Assembly: GCF_022321485.1 (NCBI RefSeq)
Contig: NZ_JAKOGG010000010.1
Span: 55,316 to 119,315 of the forward strand
Source: Shewanella electrica
GTDB taxonomy: Bacteria; Pseudomonadota; Gammaproteobacteria; Enterobacterales; Shewanellaceae
Length of the DNA: 64,000 nt
Direction: 5' to 3'
Within the stretch, counting starts at the first letter, position 1. Every line of letters begins with the position of its first letter. A program made the translations under genes and the position numbers. Positions 36,918 through 45,781 of this stretch are shown here, piece after piece. A model generated the notes under the pieces. The model was given only the letters and a program-made list of their open reading frames with translations. It made no database searches and was not told the DNA's origin.

Positions 36918-38144
36918 ATGAAAAAGTTACTCTTAGCCATGATGGCTGTGGCAGCCATGAGCGTTAGTACTGGCGTTGCCCAAGCCAAGGACAGCAAACA
37001 ACAACCTACGGTAGTGATGATCTCTATTGATGGTTTTCGTTGGGATTACATTGAAAAGCACCATGCCAACAATCTCGCAGCGATAGCCAAACATGGCGTA
37101 CGTGCCGAGCAGATGCGACCGCAATATCCTACTAAGACGTTTCCCAATCACATCAGTTTAGCCACTGGGTTATATCCGACCCATCACGGCATTGTCGATA
37201 ATGACTTTTGTGATAAAGAGCGGCAGCAGTGCTACAAAATGGGCATGGGACTGAAAGACTCCACTTGGCTGAATGGCACGCCGTTGTGGAATCTGGCCGA
37301 AATGAACGGTGTTAAAGCTGCCACCTATTTTTGGCCGGAGTCAGATGCGCGTATTAATGGCATGACACCGTCTTATTATTACCATTACTCCAAACAAGCC
37401 GATTACCACGCCCGTATTGAGCAAATTCTGAATTGGTTGAAGATGCCTGCTAAGGCTCGACCGCACTTTATCATGGGGTACTTCTCTGCCGTTGATACGG
37501 CTGGCCATATTTATGGCCCAGATGCTCCCGAGACATACCAAGCGGTACAGCAGGTGGATGCGCTGATTGGTGAGCTGCGTGAGCGGATGCAAAAAGAGCT
37601 GAAGTATCCGGTTAACCTGATTGTGGTGGCGGACCATGGCATGGCGACCATCAACGCTGAAGACGGTATCGACTTCCGCAAATTACCGATTGATGAACAG
37701 AAATTCGACGTGGTGAATGTGCAAACGCGTCTGATGATGTACGCCAAACCAACCACCTCCGCCGCCGATATCGACAAACTACGCCAGCAACTGAGTGATG
37801 CCGCCAACGGCCGTTATCGTCTGCTGGATCAAGCGTATTTAGCTGCGCGCCATTATGTGGATAGCCCACGTATCGCCGATGTGATTTTGGAAGTGGATGC
37901 CCCAGCATTCTTCACTAAAAAAACACTGGCCGAACGTGACAACCATGGTGCGCACGGCTTTAGTTACACCAAAGAGATGGGCGCCTTGTTTGTTGCTGAA
38001 GGTCCAGCCTTTAAACGCGGAGTGACGCTACCGCCGTTTGATAATGTGGATGTGTATCCAGCGGTTGCCCATATTTTAGGTCTGCCATTACACACGCCAG
38101 TTGATGGCACTATTAACTCGTTGTTACCAGCGCTTAGCAAATAA
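36918..38144 (+). CDS. Secreted nucleotide pyrophosphatase/phosphodiesterase (NPP family)
   Basis: An alkaline-phosphatase-superfamily enzyme that splits phosphoanhydride or phosphodiester bonds in nucleotides and dinucleotides. Residues 1-23 are a signal peptide ending AQAK. Metal-binding and catalytic features follow: MISIDGFRWDY (first Asp ligand, near 37), YPTKTFPNH (nucleophilic Thr near 75), DTAGHIYGP and VVADHGM (metal-binding His and Asp), and NHGAHGFSY late in the chain. Length 408 fits bacterial NPPs. The substrate may be ATP, NAD or UDP-sugars. The nucleotidase gene starts 37 bp downstream, giving a likely operon. Confidence 0.92.
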   Translation: MKKLLLAMMAVAAMSVSTGVAQAKDSKQQPTVVMISIDGFRWDYIEKHHANNLAAIAKHGVRAEQMRPQYPTKTFPNHISLATGLYPTHHGIVDNDFCDKERQQCYKMGMGLKDSTWLNGTPLWNLAEMNGVKAATYFWPESDARINGMTPSYYYHYSKQADYHARIEQILNWLKMPAKARPHFIMGYFSAVDTAGHIYGPDAPETYQAVQQVDALIGELRERMQKELKYPVNLIVVADHGMATINAEDGIDFRKLPIDEQKFDVVNVQTRLMMYAKPTTSAADIDKLRQQLSDAANGRYRLLDQAYLAARHYVDSPRIADVILEVDAPAFFTKKTLAERDNHGAHGFSYTKEMGALFVAEGPAFKRGVTLPPFDNVDVYPAVAHILGLPLHTPVDGTINSLLPALSK

Positions 38145-38181
38145 GCCGTAAACGACTATTTTGAGTTTTTTTGAGGAAACT

Positions 38182-38988
38182 ATGAAAGCAGTTAAGTTCT
38201 TTCTGCCGCTGGCCTTGCTAGCAACTGCGGTGCATGCCGAAGCGCCAGTGAATCACTCCACCATGGAACTGGTCGCACAAAACACCCAAAGCGTGGTGTG
38301 GATGCAAAACGCGGGCGAGTACCGTGCATTGTGTTATCAAGCGTATAACACTGCCAAAATGGCATTTGATTTGGCAAAGAGCCAACATCAAGGCAAGTTG
38401 GCGGTGATGGTCGATCTGGACGAAACCATGGTGGATAACTCACCGTATGCTGCGTGGCAAATTCTGCATCATCAAGGTTTTACCGACCAAGGTTGGGATG
38501 AGTGGGTTAACAGCGTACAAACGCCCGCGTTACCCGGTGCGGTAGAGTTAGCTAACTATGTGACCGAACAGGGCGGCACCATGTTTTATGTGTCTAACCG
38601 TTCAGAACGTACCTTTGCAGCGACTAAAGAAAACCTGCAAAAGTTGGGTTTCCCAAACGTTACCGATTTTACCCTGCGTCTGAAAAAAGACACCTCTAAC
38701 AAAGCGCCTCGTCTGCAAACCATCAAAGATGATGGTTATAACGTGGTGGTGTTTATGGGCGATAACCTGAACGACTTCCCAGAGCTAAACACTTACCATC
38801 AGCTAAACCAAGACCGTAACGCCGTTGCTGATGCCAACAAGGATGCCTTTGGCCATAAATTTATTATGCTGCCGAACCCATCATACGGCGACTGGGAGCC
38901 AGGTTTGACCAAAGGTTATTATCAGTTGAATGATGCCGACAAAGTGCGGGTGCGTGAGCAAAGCCTCAAGCCTTGGCAGCAGAAATAA
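38182..38988 (+). CDS. Secreted 5'-nucleotidase/acid phosphatase, e(P4)-like class C
   Basis: A HAD-superfamily periplasmic or secreted phosphatase related to Haemophilus e(P4), which removes the phosphate from nucleoside monophosphates and NMN. Residues 1-19 are a signal peptide cleaved after VHA; the lipobox Cys of e(P4) is absent, so this version is soluble. The catalytic motif is VDLDETMVDNS near 75, followed by YVSNRSE, then FMGDNLNDF. I chose the ATG at 38182 with GAGGA upstream (268 residues), rather than the earlier frame start at 38161. It follows the NPP gene as a probable operon and ends at a strong terminator. Confidence 0.92.
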   Translation: MKAVKFFLPLALLATAVHAEAPVNHSTMELVAQNTQSVVWMQNAGEYRALCYQAYNTAKMAFDLAKSQHQGKLAVMVDLDETMVDNSPYAAWQILHHQGFTDQGWDEWVNSVQTPALPGAVELANYVTEQGGTMFYVSNRSERTFAATKENLQKLGFPNVTDFTLRLKKDTSNKAPRLQTIKDDGYNVVVFMGDNLNDFPELNTYHQLNQDRNAVADANKDAFGHKFIMLPNPSYGDWEPGLTKGYYQLNDADKVRVREQSLKPWQQK

Positions 38989-39065
38989 CGGCGTAACGTG
39001 CACCGCGGTATTGTGCGAGCTTGATCGGGCTTGCTGAAACTTAATATCACGCCTGCTCGCCCATT

Positions 39066-39093
39066 AAAAAACCCCGATGTCTCGGGGTTTTTT
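39066..39093. terminator. Bidirectional rho-independent terminator
   Basis: A 12-bp stem (AAAAAACCCCGA 39066-39077 with TCGGGGTTTTTT 39082-39093), 4-nt loop, between the nucleotidase gene and the convergent EEP gene. U tracts run on both strands. Confidence 0.92.
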
Positions 39094-39117
39094 ACTACTT
39101 ATGCTTTAACCGCAGTG

Positions 39118-40332
39118 CTATTTGTCGATTGGCGCTAGCGCAACCGATAGCCACACTAAACGGTGATCAGAAGAGTCACTGCGATCTTTAATCAAGCGAT
39201 ATAACGGGCTAGCTTTCTCAGGCCAGAACACCCCGCCATCTAACACTTTCATACCCGCTTTGGACGGTAATACATAGTCTGCGCGTTCTTTCCAAGAGGC
39301 GGTATAACTTTTGGATTCTTCCACATCCGGTACATATTCAGCGCCGCCTTGGCTCATAGGCACAAAGCTGCCATTCACTAACGGATGGTCAATCAGCTGT
39401 CTAACCGCACCACTTTGATCGGCCGTTGGATACGGGGCTGAGTTCATATCGCCAAGCAATACAAAGCGAGCATTCTGGCTAAAACCACCTTGGCGCCCTT
39501 GGTCATCAACAATATATGACGCTGCCGTACCGCCCGTCAGATAATCAGCCCACAGACGGATTTCATCATGATTGCGTTTGCCATTGCGATCTTCTGGGCC
39601 ATCAAATACTGGTGGCGTTGGATGCGCGGCCAACACGTGCAACCATTCGCCGTCAACATTGACTGGAATATCCCAATGCGCCTTGGAAGATAAACGCAGT
39701 GCTTGCCATTGCTCAGTGTTATACCAAGGTTGATTGCTGGCAGGGTCGATTGGCTGCTGAGCATTGGGCATCGCCGACCATTTCAACAGCTGGAAGGTAC
39801 GAATATGTTCATCATCTATAGGATAACGTGACAACACCACCATGCCGTACTGCCCCGGATAGAAACCGAAACCCCAAGCATCGCCGCCTACACCAGAGGC
39901 GACGCCATCATGGTCTAAGTCATACGGTGATGGAACGCCAGTGTTGACGGGGCCGATATGGAAATAGGGATAATCAATTGGCTCAGCGCCATTTTGTGAT
40001 TGATTCAGATAACGTTTGATAAAGGCTTTTACGCCTTTATCTGCATCGGCGATGTAGTCAAATTCATTCAACAGCACAATATCTGGACGTACCCGTTGCA
40101 GAATCTCCGCGATATTGCGTATTTGCTGGTTGTCATCATTTTGTAACAAATTTTGTAATTTATCCGCAGAAGGTGTTTTCTGACCTTTTTCTAAGTAGTT
40201 ACTGCCTTCCATACTGACGTTGAAGGTAGCTATTTTTATGTGTTTTTCAGTTGCTGCAAAAGTATTCATGCCAATAAAAGATAATAAAAACAGTAAAGTA
40301 ATTTTAAGGGAAGTTAACCAAGCCGGTTTCAT
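39118..40332 (-). CDS. Secreted EEP (endonuclease/exonuclease/phosphatase) family protein
   Basis: An exported DNase-I-like phosphoesterase. The N-terminus is a signal peptide (about 1-28, with ITLLFLLSFIGMNTFAA). The fold motifs are IKIATFNVSMEG (near 34), LLNEFDY (near 88), ARFVLLGDMNSAPYP (near 293) and the closing SSDHRLVWL. The large insertions, including a DLDHDGVASG acidic loop that could bind calcium, are unlike sphingomyelinases and Xth. The substrate could be nucleic acid, phosphoinositide-like or another phosphodiester. I chose the ATG at 40332 (404 residues; GAGG upstream). It is divergent from the TonB receptor gene. Confidence 0.88.
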   Translation of the reverse strand: MKPAWLTSLKITLLFLLSFIGMNTFAATEKHIKIATFNVSMEGSNYLEKGQKTPSADKLQNLLQNDDNQQIRNIAEILQRVRPDIVLLNEFDYIADADKGVKAFIKRYLNQSQNGAEPIDYPYFHIGPVNTGVPSPYDLDHDGVASGVGGDAWGFGFYPGQYGMVVLSRYPIDDEHIRTFQLLKWSAMPNAQQPIDPASNQPWYNTEQWQALRLSSKAHWDIPVNVDGEWLHVLAAHPTPPVFDGPEDRNGKRNHDEIRLWADYLTGGTAASYIVDDQGRQGGFSQNARFVLLGDMNSAPYPTADQSGAVRQLIDHPLVNGSFVPMSQGGAEYVPDVEESKSYTASWKERADYVLPSKAGMKVLDGGVFWPEKASPLYRLIKDRSDSSDHRLVWLSVALAPIDK

Positions 40333-40427
40333 TGGGAGCCTCATCGAAAGATCGAACAGCAATTGTGCGTAAGAAAAATTTTCCGCTCAAAAATGCAACA
40401 ATTGTGTGTATGATTATGCAGTGTTAA

Positions 40428-40456
40428 ACAAAAGTGTAACGCTTTTGTGGTATAAC
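40428..40456 (+). promoter_or_regulatory. Promoter and dyad upstream of the TonB-dependent receptor
   Basis: ACAAAAG (40428-40434) and CTTTTGT (40442-40448) form a 7-bp inverted repeat with a 7-nt spacer, running into an extended -10, TGGTATAAC (40448-40456). The dyad covers the -35 position, as an operator would. The transcript would carry a leader of about 90 nt containing short repeats such as GTTACG/CGTAAC near 40500-40525. Confidence 0.5.
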
Positions 40457-40555
40457 ACGCCCTCGTTGGCCGGAAGTACCCGTGGCCTTCGGAGGTTTAG
40501 TTACGAACGTAACGGTTTACGTAACAAACATCAATATAAAAACTCAGGGGATCAA

Positions 40556-43500
40556 ATGATGATTCAGGGATTTACCAAAAGCCGTTTAGCCTTGGCACTG
40601 ACACTTGCCATTGGCGCATCTTCAATGGCCTACGCTGCTGACACGACGTCTGCTATGCGTGGCACAATCGTTGGCCCAGAGGGTCAACCAGCTCCTAATA
40701 CTAAAATTACACTGATTCACCAACCATCTGGTACCGTGACCGAAGTCACCACCAACGAAGCTGGCGCATTCAGTGCATCAGGTCTGCGTGTGGGCGGTCC
40801 TTATCAGATTATTATCGATTCAGATGTATACCAAGATACAGTTGAAAGCGATATTTATCTGCAACTGGGTCAAACCTTCCGTTTGAACGAGCAGTTGCAA
40901 GCTTCACAAAATGTTGAACGTATTACTGTAACTGGTAGCCGCGTTGCATATACTTCAAATGCTGGTAGTTCTAGTACTTTCGGCAGTGATGCAATTGAGA
41001 ACTCGCCATCATTCAATCGTGATATGAAAGATATTATTCGTCAGAATCCATTGGCGAATGCTCTTGGTGGAAGCAGTAATTCCTTGACTGTTGCGGGGCA
41101 AAACCCACGTTATAACAGTATCAACGTTGATGGTGTAGGCCTAAACGATGACTTTGGCTTGAGTTCAAATGGTTACCCAACTAACCGTTCTCCAATTGGT
41201 ATTGATGCTATTGATCAGCTGTCTATTGAAACCAATCCATACAAAGCACAATACGGCGGTTTCAGTGGCGCACGTATCAACGCGGTAACTAAGTCTGGTA
41301 CTAACGAATTCCACGGTGGCGTGACTTACGAACGTACCGATGATAGCTGGGCTGGTAAAGCGAAAAACCCATACACCGGTAATGAAACCGAAGTGCAAGG
41401 TATCGACAGCGATACTTGGGCATTTAATGTTGGTGGTCCGTTGATCAAAGACAAGTTGTTCTTCTTCGTTAACTACGAAAAGTACAATAAACCTTTGGTA
41501 GCTGATTGGGGACCAGATGGCAGCGGTGCGCCTAATACCACCCGAATGACCACGGACGAGTACACCCAAGTTCGAGATTTTACTCAAGAACGCTACGGTG
41601 TTGATATTGGTGACTGGAACGCTTCTCCAGAAGAAGATAGCAAAAATGCATTGGTTAAGCTGGATTGGAACATCAACCAAGATCAGCGCTTGGCATTCAG
41701 TTACAAACGCGGCCGTGATAGTCAAGCTTATGGTATGACTAGCAGTCGCAACACGTTAAACCCAACCTCAAGTTGGTACACCCGTGAAAACAAGATGGAT
41801 GCATATTCTCTGCAATTGTATTCTGATTGGAATTCTGATTTTTCAACTGAAATGGCGTTGTCTTACAAGCACAACGAAGCAATCTCTGAGCCCAATACTC
41901 GTGCGATGGGTGACGTGACTATTCGAAACTTCGCGGGTAGAGATGGACATGCTATCAACTTCGGTGCTGATGGCGCCCGTCATGCCAACTATCTAGAGAC
42001 GAAGAATTTCAATGCCTCTATCGATGCTACCTATCTTTTGGCGGATCATAAGTTAGGTTTTGGTGCGTCTTATGAGCGACTGGATATCTTCAATCTGTTC
42101 GTTAACAGTTCGCTAGGTGTGTGGACCTTTAACAATTTTGCAGATTTCCAAAATGGTAATCCATCGGCATTTGAATACCGCAATGCGGTAACGAATAATG
42201 TTAATGATGGTGCTGCTGATTTGGTGATGGGCACTTATGCTGCTTATATTCAAGATGAATGGGCACTGAGTTCTAGTATCGATTTGACCTATGGTGTGCG
42301 TTATGAGCGTACCTTCTCAAACGATAAACCAGCATATAACGAAGGTTTTGAAACTACCTATGGTTTCTCTAACCAAGAGAACTTAGATGGTAAAGATATT
42401 TGGCTGCCTCGCGTAGGTATTCAGTGGTATGCAACTGATGCGTTGACCGTTCGCGGTGGTGTCGGTCGTTTTGCGGGTGGCAAGCCTAACGTATGGGTAT
42501 CTAACTCATTCAGTAAAGATGGCGTCACTGTCTCCGACTTCTCTTTAAACTCTAGTCGACAAGTTATCCCCAATTCAGATATCACTACTGTTGCTCCGGT
42601 ATATCAAGATATGCTGGCAACAGGTAACCGTGGTGAAACCGACGCTATTGACCCTGACTTTGAGATCCCTTCCGACTGGCGCGCTAGCGTAGGTTTTGAT
42701 TATCAATTTGATTTGCCTGTTCTAGGTGACGGCTTCACTTGGTCAAGTGAATTCATCTATGTGAAAAAACAAGATGACTTAGCGTGGCGCGATCTTAACC
42801 GCTATGATACCGGCGAACGTGCAACTGATGGCCGTATTATCTATGCCAACTATGCTGGTCGTAACTCGCCTGATATTCTGCTAACGAATGCTGATAAAGA
42901 TGGTAAGTCTAAGATCTTTACCACTAGCCTAGCTAAATCTTGGGAAAGTGGCGTTGATTTGACTATGTCATATACCCATCAAGATATCGAAGAAGGCAAT
43001 TTTGGCACCAGTTCACAAGCGGCATCTAATTGGAGATTTAACCACGTTATTAACCGAAACGATGATTATATTGGTAACGGTTATTACGAGATTGAACATA
43101 GCTTCAAAGTAACGCTTGGTTACACCCATGAGTTCTTCTCTGGCTATGCTACTAAGTTCAATGCCTTCTTTGAACGCCGTTCAGGTCTGCCATATAGTTG
43201 GTTGATGGGTGGTGCTTACCAAGATGCGAATGGTAACAACTTGACATATCAAAATGCTTATGCAATCGGTGACCAAAATGGCGTATATGGTAACTATGCT
43301 CCATACATTCCTACAGGGCCGAATGATCCTAGTGTAACGTATGCTGATGGCTTCTCTTATGAGCAGTTCATGAATGACTATGTGATTCCTGCTGGTCTGG
43401 GTAAATATGCTGGTGGTTATGTTCCTAAAATGTCTGCCAATGTTCCTTGGGTAACGACCTTGGATATTTCTGTTTCTCAAGAAATCCCTGGGTTTATGGA

Positions 43501-43732
43501 AGGTCATAAGGGGCAAATCTACCTGACAGTTCAGAACTTTGCTAACTTGTTGAATAAAAAATGGGGACGTCAAGAGTATACTAGCAACAGTTATAAGACG
43601 TTAGCTGACGCTAACTATTTGCCTGATGGTACTACAATATATAGTCCGAACTCAGGCTTTAGAACTGAGAACAATTTTGACGATGACCAATCAGTTTGGT
43701 ACCTGAAAGTCGGTGTTAAATACACCTTCTAA
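40556..43732 (+). CDS. Oar-like TonB-dependent outer-membrane receptor
   Basis: A 1059-residue outer-membrane receptor. Order: signal peptide (about 1-27, SSMAYAA), a carboxypeptidase-regulatory-like beta-sandwich (about 30-120, RGTIVGPEGQPAPNT), a plug domain (about 125-260: ERITVTGSRV, the TonB-box-like strand, then NVDGVGLNDD and AVTKSGTNEFHGG), then a large beta-barrel to the terminal aromatic VKYTF. Myxococcus Oar and its Shewanella/Alteromonas relatives share this form; they import large ligands or handle protein export. The ligand is unknown. I chose the ATG at 40556, with CAGGGG upstream and the signal peptide following. Barrel loops are Asn/Tyr/Gly-rich and AT-richer than neighbouring genes. 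Confidence 0.92.
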   Translation: MMIQGFTKSRLALALTLAIGASSMAYAADTTSAMRGTIVGPEGQPAPNTKITLIHQPSGTVTEVTTNEAGAFSASGLRVGGPYQIIIDSDVYQDTVESDIYLQLGQTFRLNEQLQASQNVERITVTGSRVAYTSNAGSSSTFGSDAIENSPSFNRDMKDIIRQNPLANALGGSSNSLTVAGQNPRYNSINVDGVGLNDDFGLSSNGYPTNRSPIGIDAIDQLSIETNPYKAQYGGFSGARINAVTKSGTNEFHGGVTYERTDDSWAGKAKNPYTGNETEVQGIDSDTWAFNVGGPLIKDKLFFFVNYEKYNKPLVADWGPDGSGAPNTTRMTTDEYTQVRDFTQERYGVDIGDWNASPEEDSKNALVKLDWNINQDQRLAFSYKRGRDSQAYGMTSSRNTLNPTSSWYTRENKMDAYSLQLYSDWNSDFSTEMALSYKHNEAISEPNTRAMGDVTIRNFAGRDGHAINFGADGARHANYLETKNFNASIDATYLLADHKLGFGASYERLDIFNLFVNSSLGVWTFNNFADFQNGNPSAFEYRNAVTNNVNDGAADLVMGTYAAYIQDEWALSSSIDLTYGVRYERTFSNDKPAYNEGFETTYGFSNQENLDGKDIWLPRVGIQWYATDALTVRGGVGRFAGGKPNVWVSNSFSKDGVTVSDFSLNSSRQVIPNSDITTVAPVYQDMLATGNRGETDAIDPDFEIPSDWRASVGFDYQFDLPVLGDGFTWSSEFIYVKKQDDLAWRDLNRYDTGERATDGRIIYANYAGRNSPDILLTNADKDGKSKIFTTSLAKSWESGVDLTMSYTHQDIEEGNFGTSSQAASNWRFNHVINRNDDYIGNGYYEIEHSFKVTLGYTHEFFSGYATKFNAFFERRSGLPYSWLMGGAYQDANGNNLTYQNAYAIGDQNGVYGNYAPYIPTGPNDPSVTYADGFSYEQFMNDYVIPAGLGKYAGGYVPKMSANVPWVTTLDISVSQEIPGFMEGHKGQIYLTVQNFANLLNKKWGRQEYTSNSYKTLADANYLPDGTTIYSPNSGFRTENNFDDDQSVWYLKVGVKYTF

Positions 43733-43753
43733 TTTCAGCTAACTAAGCTTTGC

Positions 43754-43783
43754 AAAACCCGGTCTTGTGCCGGGTTTTTCTTT
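43754..43783 (+). terminator. Rho-independent terminator of the TonB receptor gene
   Basis: A 9-bp stem (AAAACCCGG 43754-43762, CCGGGTTTT 43770-43778) and a TTCTTT tail. Confidence 0.9.
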
Positions 43784-43930
43784 GCCTGCTCCCCAACGGC
43801 TTCCACCTTAACTAAACAAATTTATCGCTAAGTGGCGGCGTAGATTGACCAAGTCGCTATTCATGAATAGTTACTCGCTGAGAGGTTTTAAACAAAATTC
43901 CCCTCATTTATTTGTAGACTTAGCGCAATT

Positions 43931-43959
43931 TTGAGCTGGTTTGCTTTCCTGTGTATAAT
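43931..43959 (+). promoter_or_regulatory. Sigma70 promoter of dusA
   Basis: TTGAGC (43931-43936), a 17-nt spacer and a perfect TATAAT (43954-43959). The inferred start is about 68 nt before the GTG start of dusA. Confidence 0.75.
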
Positions 43960-44033
43960 CGCCCGCCCGAATCTTGATGTCGCTTGTGTTACTGCAAGTG
44001 GCGAATACCAAGCACCATACAGGTAGATAACGA

Positions 44034-45035
44034 GTGAAATTGCCACAGCCTTTACATCACTATCGCCGTTTTAGCATTGCACCGATGCTGGAGTGGACCG
44101 ACCGTCATTACCGCTATTTTGCGCGGCTGATGTCGTCACAAACTTTGTTGTATACCGAAATGGTCACCACGGGGGCGATCCTGTTTGGCAAGGGCGATTA
44201 CCTTGAGTACAACACAGAGGAACATCCGTTGGCGTTGCAGCTTGGCGGTAGCGATCCGCAAGCATTAGCGCAGTGCGCCAAACTTGCCGCTGAGCGAGGC
44301 TATGATGAAATCAACCTCAACGTAGGTTGCCCATCCGATCGGGTACAGAATGGGCGCTTTGGGGCTTGCTTGATGGCGGAGCCACAGTTAGTGGCTGATT
44401 GCGTCAAGGCGATGCAAGATGTGGTGGATATTCCGGTGACGGTGAAAACCCGCATTGGTATTGATGAACAAGATTCCTACCCATTTCTGACTGACTTTAT
44501 CGACACCGTCAGTGCCACGGGTTGTAACACCTTTATTATCCATGCGCGCAAGGCGTGGTTGAACGGTTTGAGCCCAAAAGAAAACCGGGAAATTCCGCCG
44601 TTGGATTATCCGCGCGTGTATCAGTTGAAGCAGGATTTCCCGCAGCTAAATATCAGTGTTAACGGCGGCATAAAGAGTTTTGAGGAGATGGCGACTCACC
44701 TCGAACAACTTGATGGGGTAATGGTCGGGCGTGAAGCTTACCAAAATCCCTATCTGTTGGCGGAGGTTGATCAGCGTTTGTATGGCATCGACAAGCCGAC
44801 ATTAACCCGTGATGAAGTGGTGGATTTGATGCTGCCTTATATTGAGCGTCACCTGCAGCAAGGCGGCCGCTTAAATCACATTACCCGCCATATGACGGGG
44901 TTGTACCAAGGCATTGCGGGTGGTCGTCGCTGGCGCCGTTATTTGAGTGAAAATGCGCATAAAGCTGACGCTGGCATCGAGGTTGTGTTAGCCGCACGTG
45001 ATAGTGTGAGTTCATTTCCTCCTTCAGTTGGCTAA
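44034..45035 (+). CDS. dusA: tRNA-dihydrouridine(20/20a) synthase DusA
   Basis: Flavin- and NADPH-dependent enzyme reducing U20/U20a in the tRNA D-loop. The 333 residues are full length: [20 protein letters not shown] at the start (FMN phosphate and substrate loop), [30 protein letters not shown] with the catalytic Cys (near 98), VKTRIGID, and the FMN-binding [10 protein letters not shown] and [13 protein letters not shown]. The start is GTG at 44034; AGGTAG lies upstream. It has its own promoter and a hairpin terminator, so is monocistronic. Confidence 0.95.
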   Translation: MKLPQPLHHYRRFSIAPMLEWTDRHYRYFARLMSSQTLLYTEMVTTGAILFGKGDYLEYNTEEHPLALQLGGSDPQALAQCAKLAAERGYDEINLNVGCPSDRVQNGRFGACLMAEPQLVADCVKAMQDVVDIPVTVKTRIGIDEQDSYPFLTDFIDTVSATGCNTFIIHARKAWLNGLSPKENREIPPLDYPRVYQLKQDFPQLNISVNGGIKSFEEMATHLEQLDGVMVGREAYQNPYLLAEVDQRLYGIDKPTLTRDEVVDLMLPYIERHLQQGGRLNHITRHMTGLYQGIAGGRRWRRYLSENAHKADAGIEVVLAARDSVSSFPPSVG

Positions 45036-45044
45036 AAATACTAC

Positions 45045-45075
45045 AACAGTGGTGAGATTCACCACTGTTTAACTT
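45045..45075 (+). terminator. Hairpin terminator after dusA
   Basis: An 11-bp stem (AACAGTGGTGA 45045-45055 with TCACCACTGTT 45059-45069), 3-nt loop, then TTAACTTT. Moderately T-rich. Confidence 0.7.
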
Positions 45076-45137
45076 TCCTGAATATTCTCACCGATAAATC
45101 GCTACAGTTCTGTAGAAATTCTTTGCAGCTTTAGAGT

Positions 45138-45170
45138 TAAAATATAACAAAATCATACTGTTATATTTTA
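45138..45170. promoter_or_regulatory. 12-bp inverted repeat upstream of the small-protein operon
   Basis: TAAAATATAACA (45138-45149) and its exact complement TGTTATATTTTA (45159-45170) flank a 9-nt spacer. It lies just upstream of a sigma54-like promoter and could be an enhancer-binding site or an IHF-like bend; this is inference. Confidence 0.55.
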
Positions 45171-45180
45171 TTTTTAATGT

Positions 45181-45196
45181 TGGCACATCATTTGAA
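45181..45196 (+). promoter_or_regulatory. Sigma54-like (-24/-12) promoter
   Basis: TGGCACATCATTTGAA matches TGGCACRNNNNTTGCW at all fixed positions but one: the -12 C is A. The GG and G elements have the required 10-nt spacing. The predicted start near 45207 gives a leader of about 43 nt that contains a GCTGAA/TTCAGC hairpin before AAAAGGA and the ATG at 45250. Confidence 0.55.
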
Positions 45197-45249
45197 TTAC
45201 CTTGCTCGAAAGCTGAATGGTTCAGCACTGAATAAAAGGATGATTCAAC

Positions 45250-45576
45250 ATGAAAACCGTAACTTCAACACTGCTAAGCAGCCTATTAATGGCGAGTGCA
45301 TTATTTACTCATAGCGCATTTGCCGCTGATACCAATACCAGCGTAGAACAACAGCTAGTGAGTACTATCAGTACCGGTATAAAACAGCAGGCAAACGAAA
45401 TGTACTATGGTGCCAAAGCAGAAATTCTGGCGTCAGTACAACAGCAATTGCATCAACTTGCGGCAGCGACAAAGGCTTCCAGTGACGTTGCTGTTAATTT
45501 GATAGCTGGTGATACTGCCGCTGGCACTGCGACACGTGTGAGCACTGATGTGATTGTTGCTCAAGATAATCACTAA
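45250..45576 (+). CDS. Small secreted protein, first of a three-gene operon
   Basis: Unrecognised. The 108 residues begin with a Sec signal peptide (1-25, ending AFAAD). The mature part is polar and mostly helical (TSVEQQLVSTISTGIKQQAN, ILASVQQQLHQLAAATK), rich in Gln, Ala and Thr, with no cysteine; it could form a periplasmic helical hairpin. It is followed 10 bp later by a small membrane protein and a second membrane protein. The sigma54-like promoter and downstream PspC-like gene suggest an envelope-stress unit, by inference only. Confidence 0.75.
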   Translation: MKTVTSTLLSSLLMASALFTHSAFAADTNTSVEQQLVSTISTGIKQQANEMYYGAKAEILASVQQQLHQLAAATKASSDVAVNLIAGDTAAGTATRVSTDVIVAQDNH

Positions 45577-45586
45577 GGAGCTAAGG

Positions 45587-45781
45587 ATGACAATTGCGGA
45601 ACGTATGCGTCAGCAAGGCAAATTAGTGTTTGGAAGTAGTAGCAAGCTGGCGCAAGATTTTGCATGGTCAGTCACGCTGATTCGGTTGGGTTGGATCGTC
45701 TTAGGTATTATCCAGCCAGTAACCACAGTGCTGGCCTATGCCATCGTTAGCGCGGTTTATCCATGGATAAGGAATCGCTGA
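45587..45781 (+). CDS. Small membrane protein, PspC-like
   Basis: A 64-residue protein: a charged N-terminal 25 residues (MTIAERMRQQGKLVFGSSSK), then one hydrophobic region (TLIRLGWIVLGIIQPVTTVLAYAIVSAVYPW) that resembles the VRL...Y-W-P layout of PspC-domain proteins, though the family's GGVCAGLA signature is missing. I chose the ATG at 45587 because AAGGAGCTAAGG stands right before it. Its TGA stop shares a base with the ATG of the next gene, showing coupling. An unrelated single-pass protein remains possible. Confidence 0.72.
   Translation: MTIAERMRQQGKLVFGSSSKLAQDFAWSVTLIRLGWIVLGIIQPVTTVLAYAIVSAVYPWIRNR

Larger units (their letters stand above)
43733..44033 (+). other. 301-bp intergenic region before dusA
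   Basis: Holds the receptor terminator, a 14-bp perfect palindrome CTATTCATGAATAG (43857-43870), and the dusA promoter. The palindrome alone is near what chance would give in a window this size, so it is only noted. Confidence 0.6.

Noticed and set aside
40406-40555. 50-residue N-terminal extension of the TonB receptor or a separate leader peptide
   Set aside because: It runs through the promoter, would bury the signal peptide, and has no SD; the ATG at 40556 explains the data better.
43857-43870. 14-bp perfect palindrome as an operator of dusA
   Set aside because: It is about 60 bp upstream of the -35 and a few such palindromes are expected by chance in 64 kb.
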